A stretch of DNA of 64,000 nucleotides, from the NCBI GenBank assembly GCA_963693305.1, contig OY855912.1:2692501-2756500 (forward strand), read 5' to 3'. Under the pieces are notes generated by a model, which was given only the letters and a program-made list of their open reading frames with translations, made no database searches and was not told the DNA's origin. This document shows positions 24,628 through 36,223 of this stretch, one piece after another (positions within the stretch are counted from its first letter, which is position 1; the number at the start of each line of letters is the position of its first letter). The translations under genes were made by a program, and so were the position numbers. This DNA comes from Meandrina meandrites. Its lineage: Eukaryota; Cnidaria; Anthozoa; Scleractinia; Meandrinidae.

Positions 24628-25200
24628 TTTTTTTGTTCCATCACTGTAAGGTGTTAATGCGGCACTTGTACAAAGATTTTGCTATATTTTGGTCAAAGCA
24701 GTGCAAAACAACTACGACTTGTATTTAGTATCTTCGCTCGTACTCGAAATGCACATAAAATACCAGCATGAATATATTAACTAGAGTGTTGATGGAGACT
24801 AAATGGTACGTAATTAAGTTTTTGGCAGAGTTTGATAAACGTCTTGCCCGACTTGAACCATCGTAATTGCGTATTTCGTGGTAACATCTTTAATAGTTTC
24901 TTTTCACTAGTGTAATAATTTTTGACGAAACTTGACTTGACCATTATTTTTAAGTTTCCATTGAATGTAAATATATAGATATCCTTTGGCTTTTGAGTTT
25001 TCAAAGTCGTGCTCATGATTGTGTCCTTTTAATTAAGTGGCGAGCAGTATTGAGATGAGCTTGTTTTGGAAATTTTATTAACTAAATTCGGGAATGCAGA
25101 TTCAAGATTCAAGATATATCGGTACTTAACTCGTTTCTCTTTATTCCAGCACGTTTGTAAATAATATTGTCTTAAACTATCAGCATCGACAGCTCCCTAG

Positions 25201-26424
25201 CAACACAATCTATCAATCAATCAATCAATCAATTTATCTACGTCATAATGCGGGATGAGATTGTCCTCCACATCCGAGCCAGAGGCTCATGTAAAAAGCG
25301 CATAACACTAATAAGGACCATGTTCCCAATAGTGATTCAATCTGCGATGCTTGTATTTTGTTAATCTCTCTCTTTTCCTTTTTTCTTTCTTTTTGTCTCT
25401 ACGTTTCTATTATACTTATTTTTTTTTCTTTTTGTATTATAATGTATGTACAATGTACTTATATATATAAATATATATATTAGATAACTGCCTACCAAAA
25501 ATAGTACTAGCTACCTGCAGGCAAGTCGAATTATAAATAATATATCATGACAAAATAAAGATTGTTGTTGTTTTTGTTGCGTACAAAAGTTAGTGGAGTT
25601 TTATTTTCCTAGCGAGGAACTATTTAAACAATAGAGTGTTTCTGTCGAGGAGCTATAGGTTGATAGTCGTCATAGTTGCCCGCGGAAATTTGATGCTCTT
25701 AAAACAAATACTAGTTAAATATTAAAACAAATATTATGCTAGTTTTAAGAACATCACATTTCCAAGGAGCAATTATCAGAACGACAGTTCCGAGACAAAA
25801 ACACTGTATTGTTGAACACTAAATTTTATTTCATGCGTCCTTTCAAAATCGACCATCTAATATTAAAATGAATGACTTGAAAGCCGAAATATCAAACGAA
25901 ACAAAACCGGACAAGAAATCCACTAAAACAGATCAATCAAATATTTATTCATAAGTGATTTTTTTGTGTGTAAGCCCGCTTGTTTTACCTCGGACGGGCA
26001 CTATGGGCTGATATTGTCTGTCCGCGGATAAACACTATTGCCTCAAGTCATCAATTTAAACCAATCAGAATCGGGGAAAATTTAATGGTGAACTATAATT
26101 TAAAAAAACTTTAATTTTTTCGAGTTTAACACTCGAAGAGAGAGAATAAACGTATCTGCAAAGTGAAGAAATGATCCTCGCAGTGAAATTGCAAAATAAA
26201 GAAATTGCAAAGAAAAAAGCCTCACAATTGATCTTGCTCCCAATGTGTGGCTTCCTAGCTCGTGCATGTCGGGGCTTCAACAGGATTTGAACCCGTGACC
26301 TCCGAGGTGAAGGTGCGAAGTAAAATTTAGCCTTCGGAACGAATATTTCTTCCTAAAATCACACAAAAGCGACAAGAGCGCAAATCCTTTCGATGAGAAC
26401 AGGATAACGTTGAGAGGTGAGCTT
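25201..26424. repeat. Downstream part of duplication unit B
   Basis: It aligns with unit A downstream sequence (4150-4545, 6895-6976, 7282-7321, 7982-8742) without unit A's inserts. No gene. Homology ends at AGGTGAGCTT in both units (8742 and 26424). It includes a short SINE remnant near 26265-26310. Confidence 0.75.
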
Positions 26425-27461
26425 ATGTAAGCCTAAATCTTAATGCAAGTCGTGAGGATACAAGAAGAAACAAGCGTACAATCAGGCAAGTAAAACGTAA
26501 TTTTATTCACCTATTTGCAAGTTTTGAAACTTTCCGCTGCGAGCTGTTGACATATTAAATCCATCAACAATCAGCAAACGACGAGTCCAAACATCAAGCA
26601 CGCGGTATTGAATAAAACTGTATCAGTTTCTCATCGCATTAAATTGATACAACTACGCCTACCATTTTAGAAATTCAAGAAATGTCCAGGAATAGCTGCA
26701 AGTGAAATTTGCAAGAGTTTCTCTTGCTTATTTTCACATTAGCGATTAATGTGTAATGTGAAAAGAAATTTGTATATACCTTTCCCAACACGGTATATTT
26801 AACAATTTGAACTGAGCTTTAAATAGAGTCGATAAAGAGCTTTTAGAAACGTCATACTTCAACAGATCTGTTGTAGATTCAAAATAAGGAAATGGGCTTA
26901 TAAGGCGGATATTTTATAGTTTGCATTGCCTCTGATCTTTAGGCGAATGTGTGATATAAATTACTGAAATTCTCGAATTCTCGAATTTCGTTCTTACGCA
27001 AAAGTGGTTATGATTTACTACTTGGTTATATAGTCGTTTAATTACGTGAGCTATTCTAGCTGAAAACTTGGACACAAAATCGTATTATCTGCAGATTAAC
27101 ATTGAAGAGCTTGTAAAATCAAAGTAAAGGGTCATCTCTCAGTAAAACGACAATCATAATAAAATTCTGGAATTGAATTGTCCAATACTATTTCTATACT
27201 GCCTCCGAAACTTCGTAGAAACGAGAAAATGTTGCCATTCTGTAGACGAGCTTCAGCCACTGCACACTAACTAATAGAAAATCAGTCGTGTTCTCTTGGA
27301 AATCCGCGAATCTGATTGGTTCTCCCATTGTTTTCTTTTCGCTGATAGAAAACAATCGCGCGCGTGTTGTTCTTAGAAGGGACAATTTTTCTTTATTTTG
27401 CGCCTAAAACTATACAAATTTGAAGGCTCGTGAACCGCAATCCTTTAGAGTTTCTACTGAA
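26425..27461. other. Gene-free interval
   Basis: No supported gene, RNA or structured repeat; AT-rich with short open frames only. Confidence 0.4.
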
Positions 27462-27563
27462 ACAATTAGACTACTCACCCTCGTTTTCTATGAGCGACAG
27501 TCAACTCGGCTGCACCTCGTTGACTTTTCGCTCATGGAAAACTCGGGCTCGTAGTCTAATTGT
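27462..27563. mobile_element. Foldback palindrome with ACAATTAGAC ends, second copy
   Basis: Ends ACAATTAGACTAC / GTAGTCTAATTGT, with inner arms that include GTTTTC...GAAAAC and CGCTCAT / ATGAGCG. Same terminal sequence and size class (102 bp) as 7175-7279, but a largely different interior. Confidence 0.7.
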
Positions 27564-28529
27564 GGCTGATAGTGTGCAATAGCTCAGCCAATCAGATTGC
27601 AGCGTTTGCATAAGTAAACTAGTAGAATTCTACTAATTCCTCGCTGGAATCTCTCTTTTATTCCGTTTTCTAGAAAGCGGGTCTTTATTTGTGGAACGCG
27701 TCTCATCGGAACACCTGTCTCTTTTGTCTCCACCGCTCAAACAACCGGAAACATATAAAGTTCAGCGTGCCGTTTCCATTCTTTACTGTTGCTGTGTCAC
27801 CAAGTCTTCCACAACCTACGTACTGTCTGTGATTGGTCAAAAGTTGATAATGTAATCAAACTATAAACTCTCCTGTGAGGGCAGAAAAGGAATGAACAGT
27901 CCTGACACAAGACGAATCTTCTGTTGACGGTTGAACATCTCTTCTCAAGTAGAGAAAAAACATCAAAAATTTTTAAAAATTCGTGAAAGTAGTCTAAAGC
28001 TTTTTCTAGCTGGCAACAACAAAACTCGTTTATTTACCTTAGTTTTTATGAATTCTAATACATTGCGAGACCTAACTGGTAAAATTGCAGCTAATCTAGC
28101 TGGGCGGATTATCTGACAAATTATATCCTCAAGTAGCTCAAGTAGCTCTAAGTAATCTTTTTCTTTTTCTTTTTCTTTTTACGACTGTTTTTGCGTATGC
28201 AAAACGGGAGTTACGGATTTAGTGGCGATTTGAAGCCATCCTTCCTTCATTCCTTCAGTCGATCAGATGTAAACAAAAGGCCGTTGACAGATGGTTGGCA
28301 GATCTACATGTAACGCTACTCCCAGTTTGACGTTGCGGTTTATTAAGACCGATGACAGACCATTGTACTTTAGGCGCTGATGGTTTTGTTTTGATGGGTA
28401 TGTGATGATAATTTGAAAATCGATTGTGAACATATTTTATTTTTGTTTTACCTTAAATCAGGTGTATGTTGTTTCTGCCCTATAGAAAAATCAACAGAAT
28501 TTTCTTGCATGTGACGGTGAAAGCGAAAT
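27564..28529. other. Gene-free interval
   Basis: No supported gene. A TTTTTC microsatellite lies at about 28149-28180. Confidence 0.4.
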
Positions 28530-29500
28530 TGAAAGCGAAGTTTGTGTAATCGCCAGCTGACAGAAGATTATCAGTGTCACGCGACAAAGGTCAACGCAGC
28601 CGATTTCAAAATAAATTTTATGCGACGCTTAATCTTCACAGCAATCAAAGAATGCAAGATCAAACTTATCATGCTCATGGCACTATCAAAACACATTCCG
28701 GAAATTGACGTCAATCGTACACGCTGTAGGGGGAAAAGAGTGTACACACGCTAGCACGAAAACACGCAAACTTGAATTTGTCTGCTTGGAGTTTGCTTCT
28801 TTTACAACCAATGCAAAACAAAATGAAAAACAACGTAAATCCGTATAGATCTTTACAAGTGATGCACGTTCGACTTCGACGATTTAATTCGTCACTTGTT
28901 AAATAAAAGAGACAAGAACTCCATCCTCGGAAACCCAGGGCTTCAAAGGGGATGGGAAGGGAACATAGAAAACAACTTGCCCCCAAAGTTATCCAGATAT
29001 ACACGCAATCGAATTCCACCAAAAAGTCATTCCACGTGCCATTGAGTTCACCACAAAATCAGACTTGAAAGCAAAGTTTGTGTAATCGCTAGCTGACAGA
29101 AGATTATCAGTGTCACGCGACAAAGGTCAACGCAGCCGATTTCAAAATAAATTTTATGCGACGCTTAATCTTCACAGCAATCAAAGAATGCAAGATCAAA
29201 CTTATCATGCTCATGGCACTATCAAAACACATTCCGGAAATTAAACGTCAATCGTACACGCTGTACAGGGAAAAGAGTGTACACACGCTAGCACGAAAAC
29301 ACGCAAACTTGAATTTGTCTGCTTGGAGCTTGCTTCTTTTACAACCAATGCAAAACAAAATGAAAAACAACGTAAATCCGTATAGATCTTTACAAGTGAT
29401 GCACGTTCGACTTCGACGATTTAATTCGTCACTTGTTAAATAAAAGAGACAAGAACTCCATCCTCGGAAACCCAGGGCTTCAAAGGGGATGGGAAGGGAA
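28530..29500. repeat. 536-bp tandem duplication
   Basis: Sequence from about 28535 to 28965 repeats from about 29070 to 29500 with few differences (offset 536). The first copy ends just inside the first ~40 bases of the Mutator-like element that follows the second copy. The duplication therefore postdates that insertion. Small open frames in both copies show no family motif. Confidence 0.8.
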
Positions 29501-30679
29501 GGGAGAAACTGGGAGCGGGAAAAAAAGGAGAGGGGAGAGGAGGGGAAGGGAAAGTGGAAAGGGGAAGCCCTAGGAAGCTTCTCTATACAGATCATTTCTC
29601 GATCGAAGAGCAAACACCATTAGCGAGGTGTGAAACAGAAGCGCTCGTATGACAAAAGAGACCGGCGAGGTTCAATTAGCACCTTCAAAACTGCACAGCA
29701 AGATATGTCTACTGACAAGATGATATCCGCGGGTAAATCGTTTTCGGTGGCTTTTGTCCACGAGCATAACAGAACAAATTGTCGCCGCTCTTCGATTTCT
29801 TGCTTGCGTTCCGACCATTTAGAAATTTTCAGTCTGCTTTTCTTTGTTTAAGTTTTTTGTTTAATACAGTTTAGATTGGTAGGACTGAAATATTCGAGTA
29901 ATGACGGAAGGACGTATTACGCCGAAGAAATCGACGCAAGATCTTTGCCAAATATAAATTCTGTTGTACCCGTCGCAAGATTTCGGTCGATGTCGGCGCT
30001 TTCGCCTATACACGCTGCCGTGATCTTGTTGTTTCTCAAAGACTGGACTTGTTCCATCACATTGAACTTTAACGGACATGCGGCAAACACCAAAGGAAAT
30101 TTTGGGAACGAATCTTTGCCTCTCTAAGAGCTTCACAAACGCCAGGCAAAATTTGGTCCGAATCCTGTTGGCAATTCTGCATACACATCTCTTCCCTCTA
30201 CAATTTTCAGGACGATCATGCTTTGTTCCTCTTTCATTTGTCTAACGCTTGGAAACGATTCCAATGAAGTGCAAACTCCTTGCTCGAAGAACTCCATGTA
30301 GCGAAAACGCGAAAAGTGAAGAAATAAATATAGTGTCTGCGTGATGTCAAATTCTTTTGTTTTGAAGGTGTTGCAACGCGTGGGCCATGTCATCCGCTAA
30401 TGTTTACAATGCTAATTCGGCCGTAATTCGGGAGTTCGTAACGACTTCCAAATCAGCATGTGATCGCTTTTCATTGGTCTCATTTTAAATTTAATTAAAA
30501 ATGAGGCCAATAACGGCTCAGAAAAGTAATTGATCGAGAAATGATCTGTATAGAGAAGCTTCCCAGGGCTTCCCCTTTCCTCTTTCCCTTCCCCTCCCCT
30601 TCCCCCACCTTTTTCCCGCTCCCAGTCTCTCCCTTCCCGTCCCCGTTGAAGCCCTGGGTTTCCGAGGATGCAAGAACTC
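29450..30679. mobile_element. Mutator-like non-autonomous element carrying a helicase fragment
   Basis: The body 29459-30670 has ~140-bp terminal inverted repeats (29459-29604 and 30532-30670) starting CATCCTCGGAAACCCAGGG. The exact 9-bp direct repeat CAAGAACTC lies outside both ends (29450-29458 and 30671-30679). Long inverted repeats with a 9-bp target duplication fit the Mutator/MULE group. There is no transposase; the interior holds a decayed RecQ-like helicase fragment on the minus strand. Confidence 0.75.
29917..30393 (-). pseudogene. RecQ-like helicase N-terminal fragment (frameshifted)
   Basis: Minus-strand frames give SVRQMKEEQ, then GRDVYAELPTGFG, which are the Q-motif region and Walker A start of RecQ/DEAD-type helicases. 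Walker A is cut short where GK(S/T) should follow. The reading resumes in another frame (QILPGVCEALREA) and then a third (NVMEQVQSLRNNKITAAC, GESADIDRN, TTEFIFG), ending at a stop at 29917-29919. Motif order matches helicase domain 1. At least two frame breaks and loss of the ATP-binding Lys mean it cannot be active. It lies wholly inside the Mutator-like element. Confidence 0.65.
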
Positions 30680-32315
30680 GCATGAACACATTAAACGATG
30701 ACGTCATCGCTTAAAAAAACAGTCGTGGCCTCATAGGGCCCTTTGATTTCGTTTACTTTTGGTGACGAAAGCTTAGTAATAAGCGTAGCAGTTGCGGCTA
30801 CTGAAAATGGAAAAGAGCAAGAGTAATTAGAATAGGAGCCAATTTCTTTATCGATTTCGTCCCTTTTGTTGCAGATAGACAGCAGTGTAGTTGACCAATT
30901 TTTGTTTGGTAACCCAGCGCACTGCAGGGGACAATTTGACTTCATTAATCAGCCTCCGCACATCAAAGCAAATGAAAGAAATGCTAATTTTTTTTTACCT
31001 CAATTATTTTTTGTTACCTCAAGTAGCTCTAAGTAATCTTTGTCTGTCAGAAAATGGCTTTTGGTTGGCATCTCATAAACAGTGAAGAGGTAAGAGTAGC
31101 ATTTAGAAGGAGGATCTTAAGTTAGTATTACTTTTCAGTTATCCGTGAAGCAGGCTATTCTTAGTGACACTGAAATTAAAAACAAAATTGGTTGAAGGAG
31201 AGTGCAAAAGTTCTTAAAATAAAAGAATAGCTGAAGCTGAGTCGGTTTTAACATAGTTCAAAATATTCATGAAGATTATAATTTTATATTTTTTACATTT
31301 TTTTCTTTACGCGACTGAAGCCAAGGTTTGCTTTTCTCTGATGAAACATCTGGGTTAACGGTAAATTATAATTTTAAAGTCAATATATACATGTTAATGT
31401 ATGCAGTCATCAGTAAACCGCTGTTCCTCGCAAATTTCTCTTCTTGGAAACGCCTCCGTGATGTATTTTCCGGGTTAGCTACAATTGCTCCTTCACCATC
31501 TTCTAAAAAGGTAAGAATCACTGATCGTTTTTTGCTCTTCTTAATTTGTTCTCGGACATTTTCGTTTGTTTTGGATCCCATGGATTTGGCTTCAATATAT
31601 TAGAAATTATAAACATGTTGGCTGGTATTGTTTAGACAGGTTTTTCACGCAATGAAAACGTTCTGGTGGTGATATCATTAGAATCACGGGTTTGCGAAGA
31701 ATGGAGGATAAAGTTCAAGCAGTAACTATCATTTCATTACTCGTTTGAAAAATAGAAGACTGAATTTTACATCGGAAACAAAAAAAATCAAGTATTCTTG
31801 GTTTTCACGTGACGTCATCAAAATTCTAAAATCCAGAATCGCAAGACCCCTGAGTTTTTATCCTTCACTGGCTATTAGATATCCTTAATATATATCTTGT
31901 TGAAGGTTTTTAGCTCGATAGCAGCCGCCGTCTTTAAGATAGACCATTTTGAATTTCGGAATTTCACGCCACACGACATCAAGATGGCTGCCCGAAGGCT
32001 GTCACGTATGCTTCAAAATAATGCCTTATCCTACGATTTTTAACAATCTGAACAGTTGAGGTTTTGTGAGAAGTGTTTATGTGAATGCTTACTTGTTCAT
32101 GAGAGTGATATAGCTGTCTTTTATAGCAGAAGTGAATACCAGATGTTTTCATTGATTTCCGGCCGCCATGTTGGTGCCCAACTGCATGGGCACCAACATG
32201 GCGTTTCCATACAGAGCTCTGTAAACTTGCGTGGAACATTTTGACGGATAACTCGAGTACGGAATACCGTACAAACCCGAGACTTGGACAAACAGAATAT
32301 TTGGTAATTTTCTAC
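30680..32315. other. Gene-free interval with one hairpin
   Basis: No supported gene. The palindrome at 32165-32202 (GCCATGTTGGTGCCCA and its complement around ACTGCA) is the only clear structure. Confidence 0.4.
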
Positions 32316-32326
32316 AACCTATAATA

Positions 32327-32741
32327 TTATATACAGGTAAAAACTAACGATAGATAAATCCGACGTTTCGGCGACATCTTGGCGCCATTGTCAAGGGAAA
32401 CTAATTAAATATGCGATTTCAAGAGTAACTAAGAGTTCAGAGTTTCTAATTTGCATAAGTTAGACAAAGACTTTAGCGCGAACTGAGTCTGATTGTACAT
32501 TTAAACACGGTCGTAATTGTTTAATGAGTAACATCTCATTAATGAGACAATCAAACTTGTTGTGGCATTTTTTCAACACGCTAAAACAATTGCGAAGGTC
32601 ATCCGGAATCCAGCCTGCGTGTCTACTATCATAGTGTTTACGTACTGACGAGGTCTTGCTTCTATGTCCATCAACGCGTACGAACAGATGGCCACGGGTG
32701 TAACCGACATAACCAGCATCGCACTGGTCACACTTGAAGTT
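32327..32741 (-). pseudogene. GIY-YIG endonuclease 3' fragment, left arm
   Basis: Read on the minus strand from the palindrome centre: FKCDQCDAGYVGYT, then GHLFVRVDGHR, then SRHAGWIPDDL and LRPCLNVQ to a stop. The cysteine pair before AGYVGYT and the downstream R/H residues are typical of the endonuclease domain of Penelope-like elements. The reverse transcriptase part is missing. Confidence 0.75.
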
Positions 32742-33141
32742 ACCAGTGCGATGCTGGTTATGTCGGTTACACCCGTGGCCATCTGTTCGTACGCGTTGAT
32801 GGACATAGAAGCAAGACCTCGTCAGTACGTAAACACTATGATAGTAGACACGCAGGCTGGATTCCGGATGACCTTCGCAATTGTTTTAGCGTGTTGAAAA
32901 AATGCCACAACAAGTTTGATTGTCTCATTAATGAGATGTTACTCATTAAACAATTACGACCGTGTTTAAATGTACAATCAGACTCAGTTCGCGCTAAAGT
33001 CTTTGTCTAACTTATGCAAATTAGAAACTCTGAACTCTTAGTTACTCTTGAAATCGCATATTTAATTAGTTTCCCTTGACAATGGCGCCAAGATGTCGCC
33101 GAAACGTCGGATTTATCTATCGTTAGTTTTTACCTGTATAT
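32742..33141 (+). pseudogene. GIY-YIG endonuclease 3' fragment, right arm
   Basis: Same coding sequence as the left arm on the opposite strand, starting at QCDAGYVGYT and ending FV-stop at about 33010. It is followed by ~130 bases of 3' terminal sequence including a GGCG...CGCC hairpin and GAAACGTC. Confidence 0.75.
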
Positions 33142-33163
33142 GTTTATCTAAACCTATAATATT

Positions 33164-34210
33164 CTTGCGTTTTTTCACTCAATAGTTTTGGATTTACTTT
33201 TTTGTGGTGTGACAGTGAAAACCGGCTATACATTTTTTGTTCGGACGACCATTTGTGTAGTAATTTGTGAGAATCTAAAAATATCCTTGGAAATCCTGAC
33301 GATGTCCAAGGAAGGAAAGATGAACATTTATTCGTTTGTCTCACGATGGAATCGCTTTGACTCAAACGAGTAAACGTTCATCTTTCCTATCTTACATCAC
33401 GATGAACAACAAACAGATCTTTATGTCCAAGGAAAGTTGCGAGTGAAATTCTCAATGGCGTTTCACTTGTTTACGTTAGTGTTTAATATGTGCTGTGAAA
33501 AAATAGCATCTGCTTTTAACAAAAAGTTGTTAACAGTCGAGCAATATTTCTGCATGGCTTGTTATGGATCACATGGCCAGCCATAATTCGTTGAAATAGC
33601 ACTTGTTAATTAGTTGTGATCAATTTTGAGAAATATGGCGTCTGTAAGACTAATGGGACAAATTTAATTAACTGTTCGATAAATGGATTATTAATTTTAA
33701 TTTTTTATGTGTAAGACTAGTGGATAAATTTAATCATTTCTATAGATTGATTGTAAATTTCATTTTTTTTCTTATCAATATAAATTTTACTTAATGTATA
33801 TACTTAGTTGTAGTTATTATTTTAGTCTAGGCATTGTGATGTAAGAGCCAACTCGTGGAATTACCATTACACCAGTATTATTGTCGTTATTCCGTTAGAT
33901 ACTCAATGTGCTAAACTGAAATTTAAAAATTTGTACTATTCATCACCGTATATAGTCATACAGAAACGGCGATTTTTGACATGTCTTCATCGCATGGGCT
34001 TTGCAAATGAATAGTGCTTTGAAAAAAAGTGTTTAAACTCTTTCCAGTTTAAAAATCAAAATCAGTTGTACTGCCGATAATGTAATTATGTAAAAAGGCT
34101 TAAATGCCTTTTTTTAGAGAGGATCAAGCAAGACTCAGCAAATATCCATTATCGATTATCCTCTTATCACCACTTTATCACTTAAACACAATTAGATACA
34201 GTAATTATCA
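33164..34210. other. Gene-free interval upstream of gene C
   Basis: No supported gene. The final few hundred bases share scattered similarity with DNA upstream of gene B (for example GATAATG then TATCA clusters), consistent with an ancestral shared promoter or intron. Confidence 0.4.
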
Positions 34211-34278
34211 ATTAGCAAGGCTTTAAGTATCCTTGTATTGGTTTTACTCAGGTTCCGTCCGACTAACGCTCTTCCATC

Positions 34279-36150
34279 ATGTCTGAATCACCTGCTATTG
34301 CCATAACAACGGTGCTGTCCTTCCTCGTCATTGCAGATATCGTGGGGAACTCGCTTGTTTGTACGATCATAAGGAGAAATCGAGATATGAGGTAAGTCGA
34401 CACCGTTTCGCTATTTCATTAAGATATACTCTGCGAGCTCGCTCTTTATTAAAGAGAGAAATAAAGATAAAATAACCGAGAAGGGTGAGAACAAGTTGTT
34501 TGGAGGCAAAATGCTAATTTTGTAGATATTATTAATTCGCATTGATGTCATTGGCTTCGCAGAGGTTGTGAACACGGAAATGAAAGGTACGTTGGTAAAC
34601 AAGAATTATCCAGAAACTTGCCATTCGATACAAAAAAAAATTACGCGCGGGAGTATTATCAAATGAATGGCCATATTGCTGAGGCCAGACATATTTCAAT
34701 TACATTTTAGAAGAGAGGAGTTACAGTGCTGCGCGCCGTACCGTTGCCACTTGATAAAGTTTTTGATTATTTTTTGACATTTTTTACACAACTTTCCTAT
34801 GGCTTTCGTTTGAACTCGCCAAAAAAAGTGCAGAGCAGGAGGCGGAGTTGTCAAGTTCCACGTTCAACTCCGCCTCTCTCACTTCCCACATTTTTGGCCA
34901 GTTTAAAACAGAAGTGGCAACGTCACGATGCGTAGCACTGTCAATGAGAAGCAAAATTTCCAGCTCTTTAAAAAACGGCGATTTCTGTATATTGTACTAA
35001 GGATAAAACATAAACCACCAGACAGTAAACCACTCTCGAAGACAAAAGCTGCGCGAATAAAACAAAGATTTGCTGGGACCAAATAAACCAAATTTGGTAG
35101 TGGAACGGGAAAAAAGCTTTACGATCAGTTGCAACCGTGTAACCAGGGATATTTCTAATATCGTTTAGAGCTTCTTTCACTGGTATATGAGTAATACATG
35201 TACTACTCTGGGCATACCTATTTCCGTCATCATAGCTTTCATTCCACAGGGTTCCCATAAATTATCTACTCCTGAACCTGGCTGTAGCGGATATCCTGTA
35301 CGCGGTGTTTATCGCCCCAAGTATATTCTTTGTTCAGTTTTCTTTCACGCACATTCCATACGGGGTCATTGGTACAGTATTATGCAAAGCTATCACGACT
35401 GGAACTGTCGCATGGATTGGAGGAGCCGCCTCGATTGTCACTTTGGCTGTAATCTCTATTGAGCGATATTATGCAGTGGTGTATCCTCTTGGTAACAAAG
35501 AGAAACTTACCAAGCGTAAACTGAAGGTGAGTTTGACTGATGATAAATTTTTACCCTCGGACTACCAAGCTTATTCATACCCAGCCTGTGGTACAAGGAG
35601 GGAAACTTGATGTAGCCACCCTCTCCCAAGGTTTTTTCGTTCTATTAAGGAACAGCAACATTAATTTACATCGAGGTACAAAGCCCTGAGCCTGTTCTAT
35701 ATGACGACGCAATGTCTGTCGGTGTGGTTGGCCAACTAGAGTAACGCTTGGTTAATATCTAGACGTGCACCGGAATAACAAAATATTGAATTGATTTAAT
35801 TTTTGTGCTGGTCTTATACCCCGTACCTTGTACGTACGCCTCTGTTGCATTTCAGTCGAGTTTGTTCATAGCAAAGTTATTTTTGCGTGAGGTGAGGGAC
35901 TTGATATGAAGGAAATCCGAACAGCAGACGAGTTTATTGTGAATAATTTCGAATGTGCAAGTTTCCGTTTTACACCCAAAGTAGTCTCATCCGAGTATCT
36001 GGTTCGTCATTCAACTATCACAAAAAGTACAGAACAAGAAAAAAATAAATCGAAGAACAACGCCTTATAAGTACTTGCTGTAGTGTACGTACGTATTATT
36101 TTGAACGAGGTTCTAGCTCACTAGACGATACGTGGGTAAATATATAAATA

Positions 36151-36223
<73 letters not shown>

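Larger units (their letters stand above)
32316..33163. mobile_element. Head-to-head Penelope-like palindrome with 13-bp target duplication
   Basis: Two copies of the same Penelope-like element 3' end face outward. The arms 32329-32728 and 32742-33141 are 400 bp each and appear identical, with a 13-bp spacer. AACCTATAATATT occurs directly outside the left arm (32316-32328) and nine bases beyond the right arm (33151-33163). Each arm encodes the end of a GIY-YIG endonuclease and then a terminal hairpin with CCGAAACGTCGG. Confidence 0.85.

Noticed and set aside
28140..29500. CRISPR-like or other regularly spaced array
   Set aside because: The repeats are one long tandem duplication, not short repeats with unique spacers, and the genome is eukaryotic.
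32573..32897. Mirror-image 77-aa frames on both strands
   Set aside because: They are the wrong frame of the Penelope-like arms. The correct frame gives the GIY-YIG endonuclease end.
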